Source: Membranihabitans marinus
GTDB taxonomy: Bacteria > Bacteroidota > Bacteroidia > Chitinophagales > Saprospiraceae
Length of the DNA: 64,000 bases
Direction of reading: 5' to 3'
Assembly (NCBI RefSeq): GCF_021729155.1
Contig: NZ_JAJQYA010000013.1
Location: forward strand, 62,001-126,000
Shown here: piece by piece, positions 36,301 to 45,298 of the stretch
How positions within the stretch are numbered: the first letter of the stretch is position 1
Layout of the letters: every line of letters starts with the position of its first letter
The notes under the pieces: model-generated
What the model was told of the DNA's origin: nothing
What the model saw: the letters and a program-made list of their open reading frames with translations, nothing else
The model's database searches: none
Program-made: the position numbers and the translations under genes

Positions 36301-37142
36301 TAAATGAAATTACTTATTTAATCCTATTTGAAGATGGCAGTTATAAATTCTGCAATTTTAATGTAATTGTGTCTCCTGAGGAATTGGATTTCACTCTTCA
36401 ACATCCAACTCAAATGGATTCAAAAGATGGATCAGCTACTTTACATTTGCCAGATTCTACTCTTGAATATTACTTGGAATGGAGTGATTCATTACGTCAG
36501 TTAGGACCTCAAATGGTTAATGTAGGAGCAGGTGAATATACGGTTAAGGGTATGGATGAAAATGGCTGTATCATCAATGAAACCATTGAATTGGAAGATG
36601 TTAAACCATTGGAATTGATGCGAGCCATGGTATTGAATACTGTAGATACTTTGAGCAATGGAATGATCGAAGTCACTGTTGTAGGGGGTACTTATCCTCA
36701 TAGTTATTCATGGACGGGTCCAGAAGGATTTACTTCTACTCAAGAAGATTTATATAACGTAGCTCCTGGATCTTATATGTTGGAGGTGGTTGATGCCAAT
36801 GGTATGTTTGGATCGTTTGGACCTTTTGTAGTAGAATCTGAAGTTTTAGCCTCTGCGGAGAGTACGAACTTAGGTAGATTTAAGACCAATGTCTTAGATC
36901 AAACCAAAGTTTTCCCTAATCCATCTCAGGGTGATTTAGAATTGCAATTGGATTTCGATATTGTAAAAGATCTAGAAATCAATGTTGTAAATGCATTGGG
37001 AGAAACAATAAAGATTTCCAAATACGACAATGTTAAAAATTCAACCATTAATTTGGATCTAAATAGTTTGGTGCCAGGTCAGTATTTCTTAATACTAAAG
37101 TCTGGTGGTCAAATCGCTAATAGAAAGATTACCTTGTATTAA
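33381..37142 (+). CDS. Giant secreted SprB-repeat adhesin with type IX sorting domain
   Basis: A 1253-residue exported protein (signal peptide about 1-20). Residues 30-210 hold two divergent SprB-like repeats (SCYGESDGSATIVIAG). Residues 220-540 contain four PKD/Ig-like modules, each with a GC...L...V core and a TPGVYVVSAL or APGTYVAVAL strand, then a Cys. Residues 550-900 hold five or six SprB repeats of the form QPSCSGDSNGSISLAVTGG...PYSYDWSNG...LAPGTYSVEI. The last 85 residues are a type A T9SS C-terminal domain (VFPNPSQGDLELQL to NRKITLY). SprB-type proteins are surface adhesins, best known from gliding motility. A monocistronic gene with its own terminator. Confidence 0.88.
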   Translation: MKSILQGIVLFLWLPMLAIAEPNSSGDDVKPNLDLTLSLVSDVSCYGESDGSATIVIAGLSSLFKYSYEVKNSAGDVVQSGTEGLLDNLLEDLLDLNTGLTVRVENLAADDYTFIWKSRPLIIGPTTTKTQTFTIDEPDELKIAGLNIIDLSCINPTGSIEVLTTGGLGGIDLSFLNLGEILNIGGEGNTITDLTEGVYDILVKDINGCTADTTVEVEYLIEFPEVEIIGDVNLGCHDLLDLSVTSSDGVNLSLDTPDGNIVGDLVGNSFSVNTPGVYVVSALDILNGCVSKDTVNVVADIDIPLLDAGTDRILGCLDDLELTAITDATSIVWENLSGNVLSNNNVLEVEAPGTYVAVALNYLTGCESRDTVIVTPGDEDDNALLDFQLGATYNLGCLNVLDLVVINPSELAITWGTIGGQILGTEGEDILRISEPGLYIASAVDLVTGCLVSDTIKVIAEVDIQPISIDEDETYLPCEGSLVIETNYDNIDANVELLWKTIEGDVGIDSDGTTAEVTAAGVYAVVATNIITGCKTSDTITVVDPVSLEATATIVQPSCSGDSNGSISLAVTGGVAPYSYDWSNGASTKNVSNLAPGTYSVEIEDSNGCGKTFTYTIVAPEEIEVDATVSQPSCSAENDGAISLTVSGGNSPYTYKWSNGSTSKNVSNLAPGSYTVEIKDNNDCISTATYTIVQPDAIAVSLTSSQDVVCASENSGSLNVSVSGGNSPYTYKWSNGATTQDIANLTAGSYSLTVTDANGCSATASYDVDEVDPITATTSIDSIGFNNSKLSVSVSGGTAPYQYLWSTGKTTSTIEVGPGSYTLTITDANQCSDVVNFVVDPHMVEEPDSCDLALEIETTVETDTSLGTAKVIITGGTSPYVYSWSTGDDSESIDSLVAGTYTVTVTDSSMCAVTMDFEIEKVTDTIYLNCQSDIIVDSCNQIVEYSEPSIESTMNYTISQISGLCSGSIFPIGVNEITYLILFEDGSYKFCNFNVIVSPEELDFTLQHPTQMDSKDGSATLHLPDSTLEYYLEWSDSLRQLGPQMVNVGAGEYTVKGMDENGCIINETIELEDVKPLELMRAMVLNTVDTLSNGMIEVTVVGGTYPHSYSWTGPEGFTSTQEDLYNVAPGSYMLEVVDANGMFGSFGPFVVESEVLASAESTNLGRFKTNVLDQTKVFPNPSQGDLELQLDFDIVKDLEINVVNALGETIKISKYDNVKNSTINLDLNSLVPGQYFLILKSGGQIANRKITLY

Positions 37143-37168
37143 TTGACAAGTTATAATTTGCTTTGGAT

Positions 37169-37206
37169 AGAGGTTCTCGATAATGATTCGGGAACCTCTT
37201 TTTTTA
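37169..37206 (+). terminator. Intrinsic terminator of the adhesin gene
   Basis: GAGGTTCTCGA pairs with TTCGGGAACCTC across a short AT loop (about 37170-37198), followed directly by a run of seven or more T. It lies 27 bases after the adhesin stop codon. Confidence 0.85.
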
Positions 37207-37255
37207 TTTATATTATTATTGTTTTCTATATTGCTGTATATTTAAAATATTCGAT

Positions 37256-38161
37256 ATGCAGGATGTAAATAGAGATCTATCAAACCATCATGAATTGCTC
37301 ACCGACATGTTTCCACAATTGTCTAGTGAAGAGATATGGGCAAATTATAGATTGTCCGAGGATGATGTTTCTTTTTTTAATGAAAATGGTTATCTGTCTC
37401 ATATAAAATTACTGGAGGAGGACCAAGTAATGATTTTGAGAAATGAGTTGGAGGAAATAGCCGGTGGTCAACATCCCAATCACGATTTGTTTCACGAATA
37501 CCATTCCAATGAATCCGGTGATCCCAATGCGGTTTTGTTTCATTCATTAGGTCATTGGCGGATTACTCCGGGTTTTCACGATGTATTATGGAATCCGAGG
37601 TTTGTGGTGGCGGCCTCTCAACTATTGGGTGATAGAGCGGTGAGATTTTGGCATGATCAATTGTTTTGCAAGCCAGCTCAACACGGTGGGGTGGTCGCAT
37701 GGCATCAAGATTATAGTTATTGGACTCGAACCTCGCCTATGCAACATTTAACATGTTGGGTGGGTCTAGATGATGTCGATAAGTCTAATGGTTGTGTATA
37801 TTATATACCAGGAAGTCATCGATGGCCTTTACTCGATAAGATTACACTAGCCGGTGATATGGATAGTTTGCAACAACATCTCAGTCCAGATCAACAACAA
37901 CAATACGATAAAAAAGTAGCGATAGAATTGCCCATGGGGTATGGAACTTTCCATCATCCATTAATGGTTCACGGATCATATGAAAACAGATCCAATCGAT
38001 CGAGAAGGGCTTTTGTGCTCAATGTTTTTGCCGATGGTACTCAGTCTAGCACCGATGGAGAACTATTGCAAGGTGTGCCGATAATAGAGAAAGGACGACG
38101 ACTAGAAGGTCAATTTTTTCCTTTATTGTACACTCCTAGTCATCATCTAATAGATTCTTAA
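37256..38161 (+). CDS. Phytanoyl-CoA dioxygenase (PhyH) family protein
   Basis: A 301-residue cytoplasmic Fe(II)/2-oxoglutarate-dependent oxygenase. Iron ligands: the HxD pair in AWHQDYSYW and the distal His in HPLMVHGSYENRS, followed by an Arg (RRAF) that would bind 2-oxoglutarate. The central CWVGLDDVDKSNGCVYYIPGSHRW segment is typical of the family. Such enzymes hydroxylate small molecules; members near polysaccharide loci are common but mostly uncharacterised. Convergent with the aldo/keto reductase gene. The start ATG at 37256 gives the normal N-terminal helix. Confidence 0.88.
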   Translation: MQDVNRDLSNHHELLTDMFPQLSSEEIWANYRLSEDDVSFFNENGYLSHIKLLEEDQVMILRNELEEIAGGQHPNHDLFHEYHSNESGDPNAVLFHSLGHWRITPGFHDVLWNPRFVVAASQLLGDRAVRFWHDQLFCKPAQHGGVVAWHQDYSYWTRTSPMQHLTCWVGLDDVDKSNGCVYYIPGSHRWPLLDKITLAGDMDSLQQHLSPDQQQQYDKKVAIELPMGYGTFHHPLMVHGSYENRSNRSRRAFVLNVFADGTQSSTDGELLQGVPIIEKGRRLEGQFFPLLYTPSHHLIDS

Positions 38162-38193
38162 TATCCCTTAATCCATTTGTTATATAGACTTGG

Positions 38194-39222
38194 TTACAAT
38201 TCAGCGGACTGCGTCCATATATTTATATCTCCGTCTTTGGCATAGCGATCAATTTCTTTCAGTTCGTCTTGAGTAAAAGTCAAATTACTCAATGCTGCCA
38301 CGCAGTCTTCTACCTGAGATACTTTACTGGCACCAATAAGGGCTGATGTTACTTTTTCACTGCGCAATACCCATGCTATGGCCATTTGAGCCAAAGATTG
38401 TCCTCTACTTTCCGCTATGCGGTTGAGTTGGCGTATATTTTCAATATTTTCTTCACTGAGAAATTGCGGCCTTAACGACTTGTTTTGATTGGCACGGCTA
38501 TCCTCGGGAATACCTCCTAAATATTTTTGTGTCAACATACCTTGAGCAAGAGGTGAAAATACAATGCTTCCGATTCTCAAATCATCTAAGGTATCTAACA
38601 AATTATCTTTTTCAACCCAACGATTGAGCATGGAATAACTAGGCTGGTGGATGATAAAAGGAGTGCCTAGTCTTTTTAATATTTTATAGGCTTCGCGTGT
38701 TCTCTGTGTATTGTAGGAAGATATACCGACGTAGAGAGCTCGACCCGATCGCACAATATGATCTAGAGCTTCCATGGTCTCCTCTAAAGGAGTATTGGGG
38801 TCGAAGCGATGTGAATAGAAAATGTCTACGTAGTCTAATCCCAGTCTTTTTAGACTTTGATCGCAACTTGAGATAAGGTATTTTCGACTGCCCCATTCTC
38901 CATATGGACCAGGCCACATATTGTACCCCGCTTTGGATGAGATGATCATCTCATCTCTATAGCCCCTAAAATCTTCTTTTAAAATGCGACCAAACGCCAA
39001 CTCTGCACTTCCTGGAGGGGGCCCGTAATTGTTGGCTAAATCAAAATGAGTAATTCCTAAATCAAAAGCTTTTCTACAAATGGCTTGTTTATTGGAATGA
39101 GGATGGTCATCGCCAAAATTATGCCACATGCCCAATGATATGGCGGGAAGATGAAGTCCACTCTGTCCACATCTTCGGTAAATCATTTTGTCGTATCGAT
39201 GGTCCAAGGGTTGATAGTCCAT
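38194..39222 (-). CDS. Aldo/keto reductase, YghZ/L-glyceraldehyde-3-phosphate reductase type
   Basis: A 342-residue NAD(P)H-dependent reductase. Beginning YRRCGQSGLHLPAISLGMWHNFG and the THFDLANNYGPPPGSAE segment closely follow the YghZ (AKR14) pattern. The tetrad is Asp and Tyr in that segment, Lys in ISSKAGYNMWPGPYG, and His in FYSHRFDPNTPLEETM. The cofactor-binding end is ALIGASKVSQVEDCV. Relatives reduce L-glyceraldehyde 3-phosphate, methylglyoxal or related aldehydes. Its 5' end faces the heparinase-like gene 90 bases away, so they share a divergent promoter region and may serve the same catabolic locus. Confidence 0.9.
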   Translation of the reverse strand: MDYQPLDHRYDKMIYRRCGQSGLHLPAISLGMWHNFGDDHPHSNKQAICRKAFDLGITHFDLANNYGPPPGSAELAFGRILKEDFRGYRDEMIISSKAGYNMWPGPYGEWGSRKYLISSCDQSLKRLGLDYVDIFYSHRFDPNTPLEETMEALDHIVRSGRALYVGISSYNTQRTREAYKILKRLGTPFIIHQPSYSMLNRWVEKDNLLDTLDDLRIGSIVFSPLAQGMLTQKYLGGIPEDSRANQNKSLRPQFLSEENIENIRQLNRIAESRGQSLAQMAIAWVLRSEKVTSALIGASKVSQVEDCVAALSNLTFTQDELKEIDRYAKDGDINIWTQSAEL

Positions 39223-39311
39223 AAATTTTTCTATTTTAGTTGTCCAATTTACAATTATTGAATTTTTCTTTATATCAAAAGAATGGTTTGTTTAACTTAA
39301 AAACATCTTTA

Positions 39312-41240
39312 ATGAAATATTTTATTCTGTTTTTGGTCTCTTGTTCGACTTTCATTTTAGAGGCAACTCCGTATGAAAAACGTAATTTATTACAAAAACA
39401 AGTATCGAAGGAAGAATTATTTCAATTTATTCAGAAGCCAGAAGATTGGATCCCCTATCCTCAATACAATGATCGCGGGGCATGGGATGAATTTTTAGCC
39501 GGAGCTAAGGAGTCTCTTATTCAAGCTGGAGAGTCCTATTTGGATTATCAGTGGCAGGTGGTTAAGCTCAGTGATTATCTTGAGTTTGAAAAGAGTGGGT
39601 CGCGAGATATTATGCAAAAACCATTTGGAGATAATAATTCGGCGATGTCTGCATTGGTATTGGCTGAGTTGGCCGAAGGAAAAGGACGGTTTATGGATCA
39701 GATCTTAAATGGAACATGGCTGGCTTGCGAGATGACGACCTGGGTATTATCTGCTCATTTGCGTTCGCATCAGACCAATAAGCGTTCCATCCCCGATCCA
39801 TATGAATACACCATTGATTTAACTGCTGGTGATTTGGGTTCATTCTATTCATGGGTGTATTATTTTTTTAAAGACGAGATGGATAAGGTGCATCCTTTGG
39901 TCGCACAGAGGTTGAGACAGAATTTAGAGGATAGAATCTTGCGTCCATATATGGAAAGAGATGACTTTTGGTGGCAAGCTGTTGATCTAGAGCCTGGAGG
40001 CAAGGTCAATAATTGGAATCCATGGTGTAATTTTAATGTGCTGACCACCTTTTTATTGCTAGAATCAGATAAAAATAAGCTGGTGGACGCCGTTTACAAA
40101 TCTATGGTCTCAGTCGATCAATTTATCAACTACAATCATGTCGATGGGGCCTGCGAGGAAGGGCCTTCCTATTGGGGCCATGCCGCTGGAAAAATGTTTG
40201 ATTACTTAGATCTTCTTTCTATGGCTACTGAGGGAAAGGTGGATATCTTTGATCAGCCAATTATTAGAAATCTCGGTGAATATATTGCCAAATCATATGT
40301 AGGTGATGGTTGGGTGGTCAATTTTGCCGATGCTACCGCTCGATCCAAAGGAAAGCCTTTTGTGATTTTTCGATATGGCAAAGCAGTGGAAAGTACTGAA
40401 ATGAAGGCTTATGCAGCTTATTTATATGAAAGCCAGAAGGGCGATAAAAAGTGGAGTTTTGGAAGGGATTTTTTTAGGGCTATGGAGGCCTTTCGAAATT
40501 TGGAGGAAATAGAATCTATTAATCCTTCCCTGCCCCATTATCAGAATGCATGGTATGCAGAAACAGAGTTTTGTTATATGAAAAACAATAGTGGATTCTT
40601 TTTTGCAGGAAAAGGAGGATATAATGCCGAAAGCCATAACCACAACGATATGGGTAGCTTTTCTTTGTACTATAATCAAACTCCCGTCTTAATTGATGTG
40701 GGAGTAGGTACTTATACACGGCAGACCTTTAGTAGTGAGCGATATTCGATATGGACCATGCAAAGTGAATATCACAATCTTCCTTTAATTAATGGCCAAG
40801 GACAAATGCCTGGGCATAAGTATCGATCGAAAAACGTAGTATTTGATGATCAAAATCAAATTTTTCAATTGGATCTCGCTCGTGCCTATGGTGATGAGGC
40901 CAAAGTGAAAGAATGGACAAGACAGTATAAGTTATTGAGTAATGGTCTTCAAGTGAAGGAGGAGTATTCTCTAGCGGAAGTTGATCAACCTTCTGAGTTG
41001 CATTTTATGACTTGGGGAAAACCTACATTAATAAAACCGGGGCAAGTGAAATTAGTGGCTGGGGACGAAACTTTGATTTTGGAGTATGATCCAGTAGAGT
41101 TGTCCTTCGAATCTGAGACTATAGAAGTTACAGATAATCGCCTGCGCAGTGTGTGGAGGGAAAGGGTGTATAGAATAGTCCTCTCACTTACTTCAAATGC
41201 AAAACAAGGGAATTTAACTTATCTTATTAAGACTATGTAG
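39312..41240 (+). CDS. Heparinase II/III-family polysaccharide lyase (secreted)
   Basis: About 642 residues from the ATG at 39312, which gives a signal peptide (MKYFILFLVSCSTFILEA); a TTG at 39240 is less likely. The N-terminal (alpha/alpha) toroid (about 30-380) contains KVNNWNPWCNFN and DGACEEGPSYWGHAAGKM, positions of the catalytic Asn and Tyr in this fold. The C-terminal beta-sandwich begins near NNSGFFFAGKGGYNAESHNHNDMGSFSLYYN, whose His are expected in catalysis or metal binding. The family cleaves uronic-acid-containing polysaccharides by beta-elimination (PL12/PL15/PL21-type). Exact family not assignable by eye. It precedes the SusCD genes by an 855-base gap. Confidence 0.85.
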   Translation: MKYFILFLVSCSTFILEATPYEKRNLLQKQVSKEELFQFIQKPEDWIPYPQYNDRGAWDEFLAGAKESLIQAGESYLDYQWQVVKLSDYLEFEKSGSRDIMQKPFGDNNSAMSALVLAELAEGKGRFMDQILNGTWLACEMTTWVLSAHLRSHQTNKRSIPDPYEYTIDLTAGDLGSFYSWVYYFFKDEMDKVHPLVAQRLRQNLEDRILRPYMERDDFWWQAVDLEPGGKVNNWNPWCNFNVLTTFLLLESDKNKLVDAVYKSMVSVDQFINYNHVDGACEEGPSYWGHAAGKMFDYLDLLSMATEGKVDIFDQPIIRNLGEYIAKSYVGDGWVVNFADATARSKGKPFVIFRYGKAVESTEMKAYAAYLYESQKGDKKWSFGRDFFRAMEAFRNLEEIESINPSLPHYQNAWYAETEFCYMKNNSGFFFAGKGGYNAESHNHNDMGSFSLYYNQTPVLIDVGVGTYTRQTFSSERYSIWTMQSEYHNLPLINGQGQMPGHKYRSKNVVFDDQNQIFQLDLARAYGDEAKVKEWTRQYKLLSNGLQVKEEYSLAEVDQPSELHFMTWGKPTLIKPGQVKLVAGDETLILEYDPVELSFESETIEVTDNRLRSVWRERVYRIVLSLTSNAKQGNLTYLIKTM

Positions 41241-42095
41241 TTAAAATAGATTTAAGAGAATTTTGTGGAGGTCTTGGTTGACAGAGTTGATAATAGTTCT
41301 TAGTTGGCTATTGTAGCTATATCTATGGGTGTGAATAGCTGTAGTTTTTTATATGATTAATGTTGGTATTATTTGTCTGTTAGACTATGTCTTCGCTTTA
41401 TGGATGGAGTAATTAAATGCTCTGTTTGATTACTGGAATTTCTTTTTTATTAACGGTGATTTTTTTCGTCTTTTTTAATGTTAAATCAGGATAAATCGAT
41501 TTTGAATTGATCGATTTTATACGCAATCGTTTACAATAGTTATCTATTTCTCTATTGAAACTTTCCTTCCTGCAGTTTTTTCTACACTAAAACCATTGGT
41601 GATGGAATTTTTCATTTTGGTTTAAATCCTATGAATTGGTTCAAAAAGTAATTCTTTTTTGAATAGTTAGAAAGTGAATTCCGTTGGAGTATGAATGTTA
41701 AAACACGTTAATTGTCAATAGTTGTTTTTGTTTCCATTATGTTAAAATTAACAAATTATTACATTTTTAGTAAGTGAATGCATGAAATGTACCACAAATT
41801 GCACGATATGTACATGAAAAATAATTCCTTCTTAATATACCTTTATCGAGAAAATAAATAGTGTCAAAAATTGCCTAAAAGCTATTATAATAATTTGTAA
41901 ATGCAATAAAATAAAATAAAGTTGGCAGCGTTTTTGGCGTCTTTTATGTTTTCTATATGTAAATTTAATGTTGTGAGGCATTTTTACCTATAACAAAAGG
42001 TTAAAACGGTGAATTGCTGTAGTCCTTAAAATTGTTAAGGAAATTAATATGAATTCAGTAGTGGAAAATATTTGGTAATTTTTAATTAGGATTTT
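41241..42095. other. Intergenic region upstream of the second SusC, no gene
   Basis: 855 AT-rich bases. No coding frame, RNA gene or strong terminator was seen. A LacI-operator-like site lies at 41523-41534. Long 5' leaders are normal before Bacteroidota susC genes. Confidence 0.5.
41523..41534. promoter_or_regulatory. LacI-family operator-like site
   Basis: GCAATCGTTTAC resembles the general LacI-family pattern GMAANCGNTTKC with one mismatch. It sits 560 bases before susC and 280 bases after the lyase gene. No LacI gene is in the window, so this is only a candidate. Confidence 0.25.
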
Positions 42096-45000
42096 ATGAA
42101 GTGGAAATTTATTTACTCTTGTTTTTTTGTAGTTGTCAGTGCGCTGACTCTGCAAGCACAAAGCAACCTCAAATTAACTGGAACAGTTATCGATAGTGAG
42201 GAAGAACCTCTGATTGGGGTAAACATAATCGTTAAAGGAACTTTGAATGGAAGTTCAACCGATTTCAATGGCAATTTTGAACTTGAAGATGTTCCATCCG
42301 ATGGTGTATTGGTCGTTTCTTATGTGGGTTATGAAACCACAGAGGTGGCGGTGGACAATAGAACTAATGTGTCCATCACTTTAGGACAAAACCTGCAAGC
42401 ATTGGAAGAAATCGTAGTAGTGGGATATGGAACTCAGAAAAAGGTGAATCTTACTGGTGCAGTATCTTCGGTTTCGAGTGAAGCATTGGCCAATCGTCCT
42501 ATACCCAGTGTGGGGCAAGGTCTACAGGGCTTAATTCCAAACCTTAATATTTCAATTAGGAATGGTGATCCGACTCGAAGTGCGGATTTTAATATTAGAG
42601 GATATGAATCCATAAATGGTGGATCTCCTCTTATATTAGTTGATGGTGTGCCGATGGATATTGAGCGGATCAATCCCAATGACATTGCCAGTGTCAATGT
42701 GTTGAAAGATGCATCAGCAGCAGCAGTGTATGGAGCAAGAGCAGCTTTTGGAGTTATTTTAATTGAAACTAAAAAAGGTAAATCTGGTAAAGTAAACATT
42801 CAATTGTCTACTGAATTGTCAGCGGCTAAGCCAATATATCATATCGATCCAGTGACCGACCCTTATACCTTCGTATTGGCTAGAAATGCGGCATCGATTA
42901 GAACCAATGGTTCTCCATCTTATAGTGATGAGTTTGTGGCAGATGTAAAGGCTTTTTCTGATGGAACTGGACCAGAGTGGGGTGTGCGTGATGGGGTATT
43001 ACAGTTTTATGGGTATAACAACTATCAAGATCAGGTAATTACAGATTATGCTCCACAACAAAAATATGACTTAAGTGTATCCGGAGGTTCAGAAAATGCG
43101 ACCTATTATGTGTCATTGGGAGCATTAAACAAAGATGGGTATTTAAAGAACAAAGAAAAGAATGAAAATTTTCAACGCTATAATGTCTTAATGAAAGCCG
43201 ATTTTAAGGTAAATAATTGGTTGAGTTTGGATGAAAAAATAGTTTTTAATTCACAGATAAGTGATAAACCTCACTTTTACAATTGGGATGTAAATATTAA
43301 TACTGTGGCTCGGGTTTCACCCATTACAGCTATTACTTTTCCCGATTTAGATTATTACCTCACTCCGGGTGATCATGATGAATACGCTCAGTATATTGGA
43401 AAACATTTTTCCACGGTAAACTTTTTGCCTTATTTGGAGCAAGGTGGTCGTGAAACTTTTACTAAAAACGATACTTGGTTGTCTCAAGGAGTTACCTTAA
43501 CACCTCTTGCAGGATTGAAAATTCGAGGAGAGTTTTCCTATAATATTTATAATCGAACCTATCAGGATGTGGCCAGTAAGGTGGAGGTCATAGAAAATTC
43601 AGATTTGGAGTCGGGCATTATTGTAGGTAATGGATTTAGTGGTAATGATTGGATTAATAACATCAATGATTACAACACCTATTACGTGTTAAATACTTTT
43701 GCTGAATATACATTGGATCCTGGTAATGACCATTACCTCAGAGGTATGGTGGGATTCAATCAGGAGTATGGTAGTAATTCATTTACCAGATCACAAGCCA
43801 ATTCATTGATTACTCCACTGATTACTGATTTGAATGCAACCACTGGTAATCAGCAGACATTTGGAGGTAAATCACATGTGGCTCTTCGCGGAGCTTTTTA
43901 TAGACTCAACTATATTTACAAAGACAAATATCTATTTGAAGCCAATGGTCGATATGATGGAACTTCAAGATTTTCAAAAGACAGTCGATTTGGTTTCTTC
44001 CCTTCATTTTCTGCGGGATGGCGGATATCGGAAGAAGGTTTTATGGATGGTACAAGATCGGTATTGGATAATCTGAAGATCAGAGCTTCTTATGGAGAAT
44101 TAGGAAATCAGCTTTTGGGATCTAATTACTATCCCTATATCTCTACTTTGGGCATTGGAACTTCACCTTATTTAATGACAGGAGGATCGAGATTGCCTTA
44201 TGTTTCGCCTGCGGGTTTGGTTAGTCCTTCATTGACATGGGAAACCGTAATTTCAAAAAACATTGGATTGGATGTGAGTATACTCAATCAGAAGTTGGAT
44301 TTTACTTTTGATCTATATACAAGAGAAACTGTAGATATGTTGACCGATGTTGAATACCCGGATATTTTGGGAACAGATGCCCCTAAAGCCAATGCAGCCG
44401 ATCTTAAAACCAAAGGTTGGGAGACCTCAGTTACATGGCGCGATCGAATTAACAATGATTGGAGTTACCGAATAACGGCTTCACTTTCCGATTGGAAATC
44501 TGAAATTACCAAATACGACAATCCGACGGGTGCATTGTCTGAGTTTTATGTTGGGTATCAGATTGGTGAGATATGGGGGTATGAAACCGTTGGTATTTTT
44601 CAATCTGCTGAAGATGTGGCTGCTGCACCTAATCAAGATCGATTGGGGAGTAACTGGAGAGAAGGAGATGTGCAGTATGCTGATTTAGATGGTGATGGAG
44701 AGATTAGCCCAGGTAACAATACCCTAGAAAATTCTGGGGATCGAAGAATCATTGGTAACTCTACACCGAGGTATAGTTTCGGTTTAAATTTCGATGTGAA
44801 ATACAAAAACTGGGCATTGACTACCTTCTTTCAAGGGGTGGGTAAAAGAGATTACTGGCCATCTGATAACAACTGGACACCGTTTTTCCCTTTCAATGCT
44901 GGTCATGTTGAAAATTACTTTATCACAGATACATGGACGGTTGATAATAGAGATGCTTATTTCCCAGCTGCTCACTTGTCTACCAATACCAAGCAAAATC

Positions 45001-45278
45001 TCGAAACACAAACTCGATATCTTCAGGATGCCAGTTATATTCGATTGAAAAACTTGACGCTTAGTTATGATTTCAATGCAGATATGTTGAATAAAGTAGG
45101 AATAGGAGGAGTAAGACTTTATTTGTCTGGGATGAATTTATGGGAAGCTTCAAAAATTAGAAAACCATTGGATCCAGAAAATTTACATCAAAATGTATTG
45201 TCGGGAGAGAACTTTAATGGTGCTGTTGAATATCCTATTCAGAGAATATTTTCTGTTGGGGCCAATGTAAACTTTTAG
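42096..45278 (+). CDS. SusC/RagA TonB-linked outer-membrane transporter (no STN domain)
   Basis: A 1060-residue TonB-dependent importer. Signal peptide 1-21, CarboxypepD-reg-like domain about 27-110 (GTVIDSEEEPLIGVNIIVKG), the signature VVVGYGTQKKVNLTGAV, plug domain with ILVDGVPMDIERINPNDIASVNVLKDASAAAVYGARAAFGVI, then the barrel ending FSVGANVNF. Unlike the transporter at 7969 there is no STN domain, so regulation must be by something other than FecR/ECF; no hybrid two-component or AraC regulator is visible nearby. susD follows after 20 bases. It should import oligosaccharides made by the lyases encoded around it. Confidence 0.95.
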   Translation: MKWKFIYSCFFVVVSALTLQAQSNLKLTGTVIDSEEEPLIGVNIIVKGTLNGSSTDFNGNFELEDVPSDGVLVVSYVGYETTEVAVDNRTNVSITLGQNLQALEEIVVVGYGTQKKVNLTGAVSSVSSEALANRPIPSVGQGLQGLIPNLNISIRNGDPTRSADFNIRGYESINGGSPLILVDGVPMDIERINPNDIASVNVLKDASAAAVYGARAAFGVILIETKKGKSGKVNIQLSTELSAAKPIYHIDPVTDPYTFVLARNAASIRTNGSPSYSDEFVADVKAFSDGTGPEWGVRDGVLQFYGYNNYQDQVITDYAPQQKYDLSVSGGSENATYYVSLGALNKDGYLKNKEKNENFQRYNVLMKADFKVNNWLSLDEKIVFNSQISDKPHFYNWDVNINTVARVSPITAITFPDLDYYLTPGDHDEYAQYIGKHFSTVNFLPYLEQGGRETFTKNDTWLSQGVTLTPLAGLKIRGEFSYNIYNRTYQDVASKVEVIENSDLESGIIVGNGFSGNDWINNINDYNTYYVLNTFAEYTLDPGNDHYLRGMVGFNQEYGSNSFTRSQANSLITPLITDLNATTGNQQTFGGKSHVALRGAFYRLNYIYKDKYLFEANGRYDGTSRFSKDSRFGFFPSFSAGWRISEEGFMDGTRSVLDNLKIRASYGELGNQLLGSNYYPYISTLGIGTSPYLMTGGSRLPYVSPAGLVSPSLTWETVISKNIGLDVSILNQKLDFTFDLYTRETVDMLTDVEYPDILGTDAPKANAADLKTKGWETSVTWRDRINNDWSYRITASLSDWKSEITKYDNPTGALSEFYVGYQIGEIWGYETVGIFQSAEDVAAAPNQDRLGSNWREGDVQYADLDGDGEISPGNNTLENSGDRRIIGNSTPRYSFGLNFDVKYKNWALTTFFQGVGKRDYWPSDNNWTPFFPFNAGHVENYFITDTWTVDNRDAYFPAAHLSTNTKQNLETQTRYLQDASYIRLKNLTLSYDFNADMLNKVGIGGVRLYLSGMNLWEASKIRKPLDPENLHQNVLSGENFNGAVEYPIQRIFSVGANVNF

Positions 45279-45298
45279 TAAATATTAAATCAAGAAGA

